The notes under the pieces: model-generated
What the model saw: only the letters and a program-made list of their open reading frames with translations
The model's database searches: none
What the model was told of the DNA's origin: nothing
In this document: in pieces, positions 44,549 through 52,812 of the stretch
Layout of the letters: every line of letters starts with the position of its first letter
Position numbering within the stretch: the stretch's first letter is position 1
Made by a program: the position numbers and the translations under genes
Assembly (NCBI RefSeq): GCF_021730305.1
Contig: NZ_CP032674.1
Coordinates: forward strand, 4,883,001-4,947,000
Source of the DNA: Xanthobacter sp. YC-JY1
GTDB lineage: Bacteria; Pseudomonadota; Alphaproteobacteria; Rhizobiales; Xanthobacteraceae
Direction of reading: 5' to 3'
Length of the DNA: 64,000 bases

Positions 44549-45424
44549 TCACCTCTTGAGCCGAGCCGCCAGCGCGTCGATGAACAGGCGGACCTTCGAC
44601 GGCACCATCCGGCTGGTGGGATAGACGGCCCAGACATCCAGCGGCTCGGGGTGTGCGTCCTGAAGTTCGATGACCTTCACCCGGCCGTCGGCGATCTCGT
44701 CCCGCACAAACCAAAAGGACAGGTTGGCGACACCCAGTCCGCCCATGCAGGCCTGTAACAGGCCTTCGATGGAATTGGCCGAGAACCGCCCCTCGATCCT
44801 TGCCGTGGTCAAGAGTTCAGCAGTCTTGAAAGACCAGTGCGTCGTCCCGCTGATGGCGAGGCATTCGTGCCGCGCGAGATCGCTCAGTCTCTCCGGCACG
44901 CCGTGCTGTTCCATATAGTCCGGTGAGGCAAGCAACACGCGCGGATTATCGGCGAGCCGCCGCGCGACCAGGCTGCTGTCGTTCAGCTTGGCGATGCGGA
45001 TGGCGAGGTCCAGCCCCTCGGTGACGAGATCGACGAGGCTGTCGGTCATCATCAGATCCACCTTCAGCGCCGGATTGGCGCGCATGAAGTCGGGGATCAT
45101 CGGCGCGATGACCTTGCGCCCGAAAGCGACCGAGCTGGTGAGCCGCAGCAGGCCGAAGCCGCCTTCAGTGACCGGGCGCACGCTCGCATAGGCGCTGGCG
45201 CGCTCCTCGAGCAGGGCCCGTGCATGCGGCAGGAAGGACTGGCCCTCGGGGGTGAGGGCAAGCGAGCGGGTGGTGCGGTGGACGAGCCGGGCGCCCACTT
45301 CGGTCTCCAGCGCGGAGAGCTGGCGCGTCGCCGCCATGGGGGTGATGCGCAAGGTCCGGGCCGCCTTGGACAGGCTGCTCCCCCCGGCCACCTCGGCAAG
45401 GATCGACAGGGCGAGGAAATCCAT
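44549..45424 (-). CDS. LysR-family transcriptional regulator
   Basis: A 291-residue regulator. The N-terminal winged helix is at 1-60 (FLALSILAEVAGGSSLSKAA, then ITPMAATRQLSALETEVGA) and the periplasmic-binding-like effector domain covers about 90-291. It is divergent from the dehalogenase-like hydrolase at 45670 (245 bp between), and directly precedes a truncated oxidoreductase on the same strand. Either could be, or have been, its target. Confidence 0.9.
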   Translation of the reverse strand: MDFLALSILAEVAGGSSLSKAARTLRITPMAATRQLSALETEVGARLVHRTTRSLALTPEGQSFLPHARALLEERASAYASVRPVTEGGFGLLRLTSSVAFGRKVIAPMIPDFMRANPALKVDLMMTDSLVDLVTEGLDLAIRIAKLNDSSLVARRLADNPRVLLASPDYMEQHGVPERLSDLARHECLAISGTTHWSFKTAELLTTARIEGRFSANSIEGLLQACMGGLGVANLSFWFVRDEIADGRVKVIELQDAHPEPLDVWAVYPTSRMVPSKVRLFIDALAARLKR

Positions 45425-45669
45425 TCTAACGGCTCGCGATATAATCCTTATCCGGCGACCGTATCACACCCGCGCCCGCAAGCCGCTAAGTTCGCTCGCG
45501 ACGAACAGCATTCCACGGCGTCCAGCAAGCAGATTGAGAATGGCCCATCGCGCCCGGTGTCTCACCGGCTGCATGGACTTTCCGTGCGGCGCGCGGCCGG
45601 CGGACCCGACCGCCGGGACGGCGTTTCAGAACCGCCCCGTCCCGCGCCGCCATCCCGAAAGCACATCCG

Positions 45670-46533
45670 ATGACCGAGATCCGCCACCATACAGTTCGCG
45701 CCAACGGCATCCGCCAGCACTATCTGGAAGCGGGTGCGGGCGCCCCCGTCGTGCTGCTGCACGGCTTTCCCGAGACCAGCTTCGCGTGGCGCCACCAGAT
45801 CCCGGCACTCGCCGCGCATTACCGCGTCATCGCTCCCGATTTGCGCGGCTACGGCGAGACCGACAAGCCCGCTGCCGGCTACGACAAGCGCACCATGGCG
45901 AACGACCTCGTCGCGCTCCTCGAGAGCCTCGATATCGAGAAGATCGCCTTGGTCGGTCATGATCGCGGCGCCCGTGTCGCCACCCGCTTCGCCAAAGACC
46001 ATCCCGAACGGCTCGACCGCCTCGTGGTGATGGACAATGTGCCGACCCGCATCGTCGCGGGCTCCATGAATGCGCAGATCGCCAAGGCCTACTGGTTCTT
46101 CATGTTCCATCTGGTGCCCGACCTGCCCGAGGCGCTGATCGCCGGGCGCGAGGACCTCTGGCTGCGCCACTTCTTCTCCGACTGGTGCTTCAACCCGCAC
46201 ACGATCAGCGGCGCGGATTTCGACACCTATGTCGCCGCCTATCGCGCCCCCGGCGCCGTGCGGGGTGCAATGGCCGACTACCGCGCCAATGCCGAAGACA
46301 ATGCGCAGGACCTCGTTGACGCTGAGGTGAAAATCGCCTGCCCCGTGCTTTCGCTCTGGGGCGCGGACTTCGGCGCGGTGGGCAAGAGCTTCGACATGGC
46401 GCAGGTGTGGGCCGAGATGGCCGAAAATCTTGTCGCCGTCCCCATCGAGCGCTGCGGCCATCTCCCCCACGAAGAACAGCCGGCGGTCGTCAACCGCCTC
46501 CTCCTCGACTTCCTCGACGGCTGGCGTGGCTGA
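45670..46533 (+). CDS. Alpha/beta hydrolase of the haloacetate dehalogenase / epoxide hydrolase group
   Basis: A 287-residue enzyme with an Asp nucleophile rather than Ser: GHDRGAR (Asp98), with Arg99 and Arg102 placed as in fluoroacetate dehalogenases, where they bind the carboxylate. HGFPETSFAWR is the oxyanion segment and the catalytic His is His264 (CGHLPHEE). His147 and Tyr204 correspond to halide-pocket residues, but the Trp next to His in characterised fluoroacetate dehalogenases is Leu148 here. It may hydrolyse a haloacid or an epoxide. It is followed 43 bp later by another hydrolase. Confidence 0.82.
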   Translation: MTEIRHHTVRANGIRQHYLEAGAGAPVVLLHGFPETSFAWRHQIPALAAHYRVIAPDLRGYGETDKPAAGYDKRTMANDLVALLESLDIEKIALVGHDRGARVATRFAKDHPERLDRLVVMDNVPTRIVAGSMNAQIAKAYWFFMFHLVPDLPEALIAGREDLWLRHFFSDWCFNPHTISGADFDTYVAAYRAPGAVRGAMADYRANAEDNAQDLVDAEVKIACPVLSLWGADFGAVGKSFDMAQVWAEMAENLVAVPIERCGHLPHEEQPAVVNRLLLDFLDGWRG

Positions 46534-46576
46534 CGCCCGCTTCATCGAGCCCCCTCAATCCAAGAGGAACACGTCC

Positions 46577-47281
46577 ATGACCACCCCCTCGAAAGACGTC
46601 GCCGTCGTCCTTGTCCACGGCGCCTGGGCCGATGCGTCCAGCTGGCGCCTCGTCATCCCCTATCTCCAGCGCGAGGGCATTGCCGTCGTTGCGGTGCAGA
46701 ACCCCACCACGTCTCTCGCGGACGACGTGGCCGCCACCCGGCGCACGCTCGCCACCATCGACGGTCCGGTTGTTCTGGTCGGCCACAGCTGGGGTGGCAC
46801 CGTGATCACCGAGGCCGGCAACGACCCGAAGGTGAAGGCTCTGGTCTATGTCGCGGCGTTCGCCCCCGATGCCGGCCAGTCGACCGGCGACCAGGTGAAT
46901 GCGCATCCCACCCCGCCCGGCCTCGGCGGCGTCACCCCGTTCGGCGAGGGTTTCCTCAAGATGAGCGAGGCGAGCTGGATCGCCAATGTCGCGCAGGACC
47001 TTCCCGAACAGGACGCGCGCGTGCTCTCCGCCGTGCAGACCCCGCTCTCGCTGACCACGTTCGGCGACAAGATCAGCACGCCGGCCTGGGCCGACCGTCC
47101 CAGCTGGTACATCGTGTCGAGTCAGGACCGCGCGGTGAGCGTGGAGCTGCAGCGCGATCTCGGCCGCCGCATCAACGCCCAGACGGTGGAACTGGTGGCG
47201 AGCCACATGTCGCTATTGTCCCTGCCGCAGGCGGTCGCCAACATCATCCGCGACGCCGTGAACCACGTCTCGGAGGGTTGA
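46577..47281 (+). CDS. Alpha/beta hydrolase (EstC/salicylate-esterase-like)
   Basis: A 234-residue hydrolase: VVLVHGAWADASSWR near residue 9, nucleophile GHSWGG, and a C-terminal catalytic His in ASHMSLLSLP. The short lid and the HGAW opening match plant-methylesterase-like bacterial hydrolases. The ATG at 46577 has AAGAGGAA upstream. It is probably co-transcribed with the dehalogenase-like gene. A hairpin follows. Substrate unknown. Confidence 0.85.
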   Translation: MTTPSKDVAVVLVHGAWADASSWRLVIPYLQREGIAVVAVQNPTTSLADDVAATRRTLATIDGPVVLVGHSWGGTVITEAGNDPKVKALVYVAAFAPDAGQSTGDQVNAHPTPPGLGGVTPFGEGFLKMSEASWIANVAQDLPEQDARVLSAVQTPLSLTTFGDKISTPAWADRPSWYIVSSQDRAVSVELQRDLGRRINAQTVELVASHMSLLSLPQAVANIIRDAVNHVSEG

Positions 47282-47298
47282 GGGAAGGTGGGGTGCCA

Positions 47299-47319
47299 CC
47301 ACGCCATGATCGGGCGTGG
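47299..47319 (+). terminator. Terminator-like hairpin after the hydrolase pair
   Basis: A perfect 7-bp stem CCACGCC (47299-47305) / GGCGTGG (47313-47319) with a 7-nt loop, 17 bp after the stop codon; no T run follows. Confidence 0.4.
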
Positions 47320-47457
47320 GCGCTGCCGGAAATCGCTCCCTGGGGGGTCTCAGCTTCGCCGAGGTGAAAGCGGGCGCGGGGCAGCTCCACAGCCAAGCGC
47401 CGGATGCTTCCGGCTCATGCCGGGGAAGCAACCGATAGACAAGGCCTTCGCCGCCCT

Positions 47458-48345
47458 TCAATTCCCGCGCGGGGGGCGGCGGATGTCTTCATAAAGCACG
47501 TGCAGCCGCTCCAGCGACCGCAGCGAGCGTTCCGGCTCCGCCGCGGCGAGGCCGAACACGATCATCTCCAGGCAGGCGAGCACCACCCCGTGCAGCGGAA
47601 CAGTCTCCGACTTGCCCCGCGGCACCTTCACCACCACCTGGGCCTGCTTGCCGAAGGCGGGCGAGGCGGCGCCGGTGAGCAGGATCATCGGCACGTCCAG
47701 CCGCCGCGCCTCCTCAAGCGCCGCCACGCCCTCGCGATGGGCGCTCGCCTGTCCCATCATGATGAGCACATCGCCGCGCCGCATGGCGAGCAACTGCTCT
47801 CCGAGCGCGATGCCGGTACGGTTCAGCGCGTAGGCGTGACGGCCGTTTCGGACCAGGAGACGGGCGACATAGTCGGCGAGAATGGCGGATGCGCCGATCC
47901 CGAAGATACCGATCCCCTCTCGCGCGCGCATCAGTTCGATGGCCGCGGCGATGGCCCGCCGATTCTCGGGGCGCGTGACCTCTTCGATGCCGGCCATGTG
48001 TCCGGCGCGGACGAAATCGATGGAGGCGTCCACGTCGCGGGCAAGCTGCTCGGTCGTGGAGGTCATCTTGTCGGCCGAGGAGACGATGCCGCCCAGGAAG
48101 CCGGCGAGCGTACCCTTGAGGTCCTTCAGTCCATCGAAACCGAGTGCCTGCACGGCGCGGATGACGGTGGCGTCCGAGGTGCCGGTCTCCGCCGCGATCT
48201 CCAGCGCCGACTGGCCGAGCACGGTGCGGCGGTTCTCATTGATGTAGTCGGCAACGACCTTGAGCTGCGGCGAGAGACTCGCGCCCCGGCTGCGCAGCCG
48301 CGCGCCGAACCTGTCCGTCCTGGCCTTGCGTCCCTGTGACGTCAT
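47458..48345 (-). CDS. MurR/RpiR-family transcriptional regulator
   Basis: A 295-residue regulator with an N-terminal HTH_6 domain (about 20-95; SALEIAAETGTSDATVIRAV) and a C-terminal SIS sugar-phosphate-binding domain (about 135-260; IGIFGIGASAILADYVARLL). These proteins usually control sugar, amino-acid or polyol operons. Its neighbours are a hydrolase and an iron ABC operon transcribed on the same strand upstream, neither an obvious target, so it may act elsewhere. Confidence 0.88.
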   Translation of the reverse strand: MTSQGRKARTDRFGARLRSRGASLSPQLKVVADYINENRRTVLGQSALEIAAETGTSDATVIRAVQALGFDGLKDLKGTLAGFLGGIVSSADKMTSTTEQLARDVDASIDFVRAGHMAGIEEVTRPENRRAIAAAIELMRAREGIGIFGIGASAILADYVARLLVRNGRHAYALNRTGIALGEQLLAMRRGDVLIMMGQASAHREGVAALEEARRLDVPMILLTGAASPAFGKQAQVVVKVPRGKSETVPLHGVVLACLEMIVFGLAAAEPERSLRSLERLHVLYEDIRRPPRGN

Positions 48346-48461
48346 CCCCCTGCCGGCCCTGCCCCGCCTGCCTTCCGAGGCCGGGATGCTGGCACAGGCG
48401 AACGCGGTTTTCCATGCGTGCGCAAATGTTTGGAACGAGTCCGAAGTGATGCGGGGCCGCG

Positions 48462-49418
48462 CTAGCGGCGCGCGAGCCGGAGCCGGATGACCTCGGCCTC
48501 CACCACGGCCGCCACCAGATTGAGCGCGGCAAAGGTATTGGAAATGGTTTCATCACGCGGCAGCAGCACGTAGCGGCCCTCCCGGCATGCCTTCATCAGG
48601 CGGCACCAGCCGGGCATCACCTTCTCCATGTCCGCCATTTCCGCCGCCGGTCCGTGGCCGAGGTCGGAACGGAAGGTGCCGAAGGCGAGATCAGCCTCAA
48701 GGTCGGGCAGGCGCTCGGCGCTCACGTCCATGCGCCCCCCCTCGGGGATGCCCTCCACGATCTTCGGAAAGCGGAAGCCGGCATCGCGCAGCACCCTGCC
48801 GAGGGCGCGGTCGGTATGGAAGACGGTGATCTTGCCCTGGTTCGCCTGGAAGCTCACCACGGTGATGCCTGCCGTGTCGACGAGCCCGCGCAGCTGCGCG
48901 ATCTGCGCCGCATAGCGGGCCTTGAGGGTCGCCAGCCGGCCCTCGGTGCCGGTGAGCGCGGCGAGCTTCCCATAAATGGCGTCCGGCCCGCCCTTCAGGT
49001 GCTCGATACTGACGGTGGGGGCGATGCGCTCCAGCTGCGAGACGGGCGTGTCGCGGGTGGGCGACGTAATGATGAGGTCGGGCTTCGCCGCGGCCACCGC
49101 CTCGATGTCGATGGCGTTGGCGCCGATAAAGGCGATGGGCGCGGTGTCGAAATCGACGCCGGTCAGCAGCTTTCCCGCCCGCAGGAAGCGCGTGCCGTCC
49201 GAGCGCACCCGGCCATGGCTGGCCACCGGCAGGACGCCGAGCTCGATCAGCGGCAAGGTGATGTCGAGGTCGTGCAGGGAGACGATGCGCTGCGGGCGCG
49301 CCGGCACCTCCACCGTCCGGCCGAGATCGTCGGTGAACAAGCGGGTCTGCGCGTGGGCGGGGGCCAAGTGGACGGCGAAGGCGAGCGCGAGGGCCGCGAG
49401 GCGGAGCAGGGCGATCAT
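48462..49418 (-). CDS. Ferric-siderophore ABC transporter substrate-binding protein (FecB/FhuD type)
   Basis: A 318-residue periplasmic protein of the class III (helical-backbone) binding fold. Signal peptide MIALLRLAALALAFAVHLAPAHA. The domain opens with RPQRIVSLHDLDITLPLIELG and includes AAAKPDLIITSPTRD, typical of iron-complex receptors. It is the last gene of an ATPase-permease-permease-binding protein operon, 13 bp after the second permease. With the divergent TonB receptor it should deliver a ferric siderophore to the cytoplasm. Confidence 0.9.
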   Translation of the reverse strand: MIALLRLAALALAFAVHLAPAHAQTRLFTDDLGRTVEVPARPQRIVSLHDLDITLPLIELGVLPVASHGRVRSDGTRFLRAGKLLTGVDFDTAPIAFIGANAIDIEAVAAAKPDLIITSPTRDTPVSQLERIAPTVSIEHLKGGPDAIYGKLAALTGTEGRLATLKARYAAQIAQLRGLVDTAGITVVSFQANQGKITVFHTDRALGRVLRDAGFRFPKIVEGIPEGGRMDVSAERLPDLEADLAFGTFRSDLGHGPAAEMADMEKVMPGWCRLMKACREGRYVLLPRDETISNTFAALNLVAAVVEAEVIRLRLARR

Positions 49419-49431
49419 GGGCTGGATCCGG

Positions 49432-50481
49432 TCATATCTGGTCGCGCCGCCGCCACAGCAGGAAGAGGAAGAGCGGCACGCCGGCCAGCGTCATCACGAT
49501 GCCGGCGGGGATCTGCAGCGGGGCGAACAGGAGACGGCCGGCCGTGTCCGCCACCAGCACCAGCGCCGCGCCGAGGAGACCACTGGCGGCGAGCACCGCA
49601 GCCTGCCCGCCACCCACCACGAGCCGCGCCATGTGCGGGGCGATGAGGCCGACGAAGCCGAGGCTGCCCACGCAGGACACCGCAGCCGCAGTCATCAGCA
49701 CCGGCGCCGCCAGCCCGAACAGGCCGGTGCGTTGGAGGCGCACGCCGAGCCCGGTGGCGGCGGCGTCGCCCAGCAGCGCCACGTCGGCGGCGCGGGCGGT
49801 GGCGAACAGCGCGCCCGCGCCCAGCGCGCCCCACACTGCGAGGGCGGGGATAAGCGTCCACTCGGCGGCATGAAGGCTGCCGGCGAGCCAGACGAGCGCC
49901 GTCTCCACATCGTTGATGTCGGCGGTGGTGATGAAGACGAGCAGCGCCGAGGCCAGCAGCCACGACACGCCGATGCCCACCAGCACGAAACGCACGCCCG
50001 ACAGGTCGCGGGCGATCAGCACCACGGCGAGCGCCACCGCGAGCCCGCCCGCCATGCCCACCGGCAGCCGCCACGCCGCCCCGAGGGCCGGAAAGGCGAG
50101 GATGAGCACCAGCACGGCGAGGCTCGCTCCCTCCTTCACCCCCACAAGACCGGGATCGGCGAGCCCGTTGCGCGTGAGCGCCTGCAATGCGGCCCCGGAG
50201 AGGCCCAGCATGGCGCCCGCGATCAGGGCCAGCACCACCCGCGGCAGCCGCACGCCGGTGATCACGTGGGCCACCTCTGGCGGCACGTCGCCGCCGAGGA
50301 GCGCCGCCATCACGGCGCGCAGCGGAATAGGCAGGCTGCCCGAGGCGAGGGCGAAAGCGGCTCCGGCGCAGATCAGCGCCACGAGCGCTGCCGCCACCCC
50401 CGCCGCGCGGGGCCGCAGGCGCAGGCTCACGGGGCCGGCGCTGAACCGGCGGTAGCCCGCCGCGCGGGCGACGGTCCTCAT
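49432..50481 (-). CDS. Ferric-siderophore ABC transporter permease (FecCD family), second
   Basis: A 349-residue inner-membrane permease with about ten membrane segments. FecCD motifs include GVRLPRVVLALIAGAMLGLS, ALTRNGLADPGLVGV, FVLVGIGVSWLL, GFVGLIAPHMARLVVG and IPAGIVMTLAGVPLFLFLL. It starts at the ATG at 50481, overlapping the first permease stop by 4 bp (ATGA), and would pair with that permease as a heterodimer. Confidence 0.92.
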   Translation of the reverse strand: MRTVARAAGYRRFSAGPVSLRLRPRAAGVAAALVALICAGAAFALASGSLPIPLRAVMAALLGGDVPPEVAHVITGVRLPRVVLALIAGAMLGLSGAALQALTRNGLADPGLVGVKEGASLAVLVLILAFPALGAAWRLPVGMAGGLAVALAVVLIARDLSGVRFVLVGIGVSWLLASALLVFITTADINDVETALVWLAGSLHAAEWTLIPALAVWGALGAGALFATARAADVALLGDAAATGLGVRLQRTGLFGLAAPVLMTAAAVSCVGSLGFVGLIAPHMARLVVGGGQAAVLAASGLLGAALVLVADTAGRLLFAPLQIPAGIVMTLAGVPLFLFLLWRRRDQI

Positions 50482-51536
50482 GGTCGCCGCCGTGCGGCGA
50501 GGGCGATGAAGACGGGCACGCCGACAAGCGCCGTCACGATGCCGGTCGCCAGCTCCCGCGGCGCGAACAGGCTGCGCGCGGCGAGGTCCGCCGCCACCAG
50601 CAGCGCCGCGCCGGCCAGCGCGCTCAGGGGCAGCACGACCCTCATGTCGCGCACGCCCAGCGCCTTGACGACATGAGGCACCACCAGCCCGACGAACCCG
50701 ATGGGCCCGGCCAGCGAGACGGCCGCGCCGCAGAGCAGACCGGCGGCGACAAGCGCCATCAGTCGGGTGCGTGCCACGTGGATTCCCAGCCCCGCCGCCA
50801 TTTGATCGCCCATGGCCAAGGCATCGAGCCGGCCCGCGAGCACCAGCGCGAGCGCGAGGCCGGCCATGGCGGGCGGCAAGGCGGCCCACAGCGCGCCATA
50901 GCTGAGGCCGGAGAGGTCTCCGGCGAGCCACAGGCGCACGGTCGCGAGCGTCTGGTCGTCCAGAAGCAACTGCGCGGAGGTGAGGGCCGCGGCGAAGGCG
51001 GAGAAGGCGACCCCGCACAATGTCACCTTCAGGGGCGTCATGCCGGTGCGCCCCAGCGCGGCAACGCCGAGCACCGCCGCGCACAGAAGAATCGCCCCGA
51101 GGCCGGCCACCAGCGGCCGCCCGGCGGCGAGCGCCGGAGCCGGCAATACCGGCCCGAGGAACGAGGAGAGCGTGAGCGTCGTAACCACCGCCAGCGCCGC
51201 ACCGGCGTTCAGCCCCAGCACATGGGGCTCTCCCAGCGGGTTGCGGGTGACGGACTGGATGAGTGCCCCGGTGAGGCCGAGCCCCGCGCCCACCACCAGC
51301 GCCGCGAGGAGCCGCAGCAGGCGCAGCTCGACAATCACGTTGTGGTCGAAGCTGTCGGCATCGAAGGCGATCAGCGCACGCACCACCACCTCCGGCGCGA
51401 TGGCCCGCGCGCCGAAGCCGAGATGGGCGATGGCCAGCCCGACGAGCAGCAGCATGAGGCCAGATGCGATGAGGACGGGGCGCGCGAGACGCCTCCGGGG
51501 CCGGGTGGTGGCGAGGCCCGTCACCGCGAGGCTCAC
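50478..51536 (-). CDS. Ferric-siderophore ABC transporter permease (FecCD family), first
   Basis: A 352-residue inner-membrane permease of the BtuC/FecCD family: GAGLGLTGALIQSVTRNPLGEP near residue 90, VTLCGVAFSAFAAALTSAQL, GPIGFVGLVVPHVVKALG and LATGIVTALVGVPVFI. The GTG start at 51536 overlaps the ATPase stop by 4 bp (GTGA), giving tight coupling in the order ATPase, permease, permease, binding protein. Confidence 0.92.
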   Translation of the reverse strand: MSLAVTGLATTRPRRRLARPVLIASGLMLLLVGLAIAHLGFGARAIAPEVVVRALIAFDADSFDHNVIVELRLLRLLAALVVGAGLGLTGALIQSVTRNPLGEPHVLGLNAGAALAVVTTLTLSSFLGPVLPAPALAAGRPLVAGLGAILLCAAVLGVAALGRTGMTPLKVTLCGVAFSAFAAALTSAQLLLDDQTLATVRLWLAGDLSGLSYGALWAALPPAMAGLALALVLAGRLDALAMGDQMAAGLGIHVARTRLMALVAAGLLCGAAVSLAGPIGFVGLVVPHVVKALGVRDMRVVLPLSALAGAALLVAADLAARSLFAPRELATGIVTALVGVPVFIALAARRRP

Positions 51537-52372
51537 GTGCCCGCTCCGCGTGCAGCGCCGAGGGGCACGAACACCGGCTTGCCGGTGCGCGGATGGATGA
51601 GCGCCTCCACCTCCACGCCGAAGATGTCGGCCACGTCCGCCGCAGCAAGGCTTCGGCCCTCCCCGGCCACGGCGCGGATGCGCCCGTCCTTCAGGCAGAG
51701 CACGGTGTCGGCATAAGCGAGGGCCATGTTGAGGTCGTGCAGCACCACCACCACGGTGCGTCCGAGATCGCGCGCGAGGCGGGCGAGCAGATCCAGCACC
51801 TCCACCTGATAGCGCAGGTCGAGGAAGGTGGTGGGCTCGTCCAGCAGGATCACCGACGTTTGCTGCGCCATGGCCATGGCGATCCAGCAGCGCTGGCGCT
51901 GCCCGCCCGAGAGCGCCGCCACCGGCGTCGCGGCGAAGTCGCGCGTGCCGGTGAGGTGCATCGCCTTCTCCACGGCCGCATCGTCCGCGTCGCTCCATTG
52001 GCTGAGGAAGCCCTGATGGGGGTGGCGCCCGCGGGAAACCAGCTCGTAGGCGGTGAGCCCCTCCGGCACCAATGGGCTCTGGGGCAGGAGGCCCAGCTCC
52101 CGCGCCAGCGCCCGCGTCGGCTGCCCATGCACCGCGCGGCCATCGAGCAGGACTGTTCCGCCCATGGGCTGGAGCAGGCGCGCCATGGTTGCGAGCAGAG
52201 TGGATTTTCCGGAGCCGTTGGGACCGATGAGCGCCGTCATGCGGCCGGCCACGACGGTGAAGCTCACCCCGTCCACCACCAGTCGCTGGCCATATCCGGC
52301 CTTGAGCGTGTCGATGCGCAGGCGGACGGCCTCCGCTCCCGTGACATCTTCCGCCCGCGCCGTGTTCAGCAC
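51533..52372 (-). CDS. Ferric-siderophore ABC transporter ATPase (FecE/FhuC type)
   Basis: A cytoplasmic ATPase of about 279 residues. Walker A is LIGPNGSGKST, Q-loop LLPQSPLVPEG, signature LSGGQRQRCWIAMAMAQ, Walker B VILLDEPTTFLDL and H-loop VVLHDLNMA, all of the FecE/FhuC/FepC type. I chose the GTG at 52372 because GAGGAAG precedes it and family length fits; an in-frame ATG at 52498 would add 42 residues without homology. First gene of the operon, divergent from the TonB receptor at 52813. Confidence 0.92.
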   Translation of the reverse strand: MLNTARAEDVTGAEAVRLRIDTLKAGYGQRLVVDGVSFTVVAGRMTALIGPNGSGKSTLLATMARLLQPMGGTVLLDGRAVHGQPTRALARELGLLPQSPLVPEGLTAYELVSRGRHPHQGFLSQWSDADDAAVEKAMHLTGTRDFAATPVAALSGGQRQRCWIAMAMAQQTSVILLDEPTTFLDLRYQVEVLDLLARLARDLGRTVVVVLHDLNMALAYADTVLCLKDGRIRAVAGEGRSLAAADVADIFGVEVEALIHPRTGKPVFVPLGAARGAGT

Positions 52373-52812
52373 AGCTTCCTCGCAATACCTGATCGCCGCA
52401 GTGCCCGCGGCTAAAAAAATCGGCGCCCGACCGTTGGCCTCGCCCCCTCTCCTGTGTCGCGTGCCCATGTAGTAGTCAAAGCGCGTGACGGCGGACATGT
52501 TTGAGGAAATCCAAGCTCATCCACAATAGGCGGCCATGCGGGGCTCGGCATATTTATATTGGAATAATTTAAATGTGAGATGTCCGCTTCATGACAACAC
52601 TGGACCGGGGGACATTCGCGGGATTTTCTGTCGCGAAGCTGACCTCATTTGCATTGGAGTGCATCTTCGGCTTGGATGCGCGCAAGCTTTCATTCCGGCG
52701 CCTTTGATGGGTTCCAGAATTTACTACTACATCTGGGTTTGAAGAACTCGGCCTGACACGAACGCGGATCGGCTCTCGCCGCCGCGCGGCTCGGACCGGG
52801 ATTTTGGGACTG
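52373..52812. promoter_or_regulatory. Divergent control region between iron ABC operon and second TonB receptor
   Basis: About 440 bp of unusually AT-rich DNA for the window. It contains a near-palindrome at 52554-52572 (TTATATT-GGAAT-AATTTAA, one mismatch in 7-bp arms) that may be an iron-responsive operator, and a widely spaced perfect inverted repeat (52467-52476 with 52723-52732). I looked for cobalamin-riboswitch conserved boxes and saw none. No gene is supported here. Confidence 0.55.
52467..52732. repeat. AT-rich segment bounded by a perfect 10-bp inverted repeat
   Basis: ATGTAGTAGT at 52467-52476 is the exact reverse complement of ACTACTACAT at 52723-52732, and the 266-bp segment between has much lower GC than its flanks. 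Such a layout can be a small miniature transposable element, though no target-site duplication is evident. Confidence 0.45.

Noticed and set aside
45440-45445. A perfect TATAAT between the LysR and dehalogenase-like genes
   Set aside because: No -35 box at a suitable distance and it overlaps the region just before the LysR start, 225 bp from the plus-strand gene.
48462-52372. Reading the ABC operon as a vitamin B12 importer
   Set aside because: FecCD-family permeases are shared by both systems, but the divergent receptor has siderophore-receptor plug motifs and no B12 riboswitch is seen.
52536-52742. A 68-residue frame in the iron divergent region, and a possible cobalamin riboswitch there
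   Set aside because: The frame has no coding bias or ribosome site; the conserved boxes of a cobalamin riboswitch are not present.
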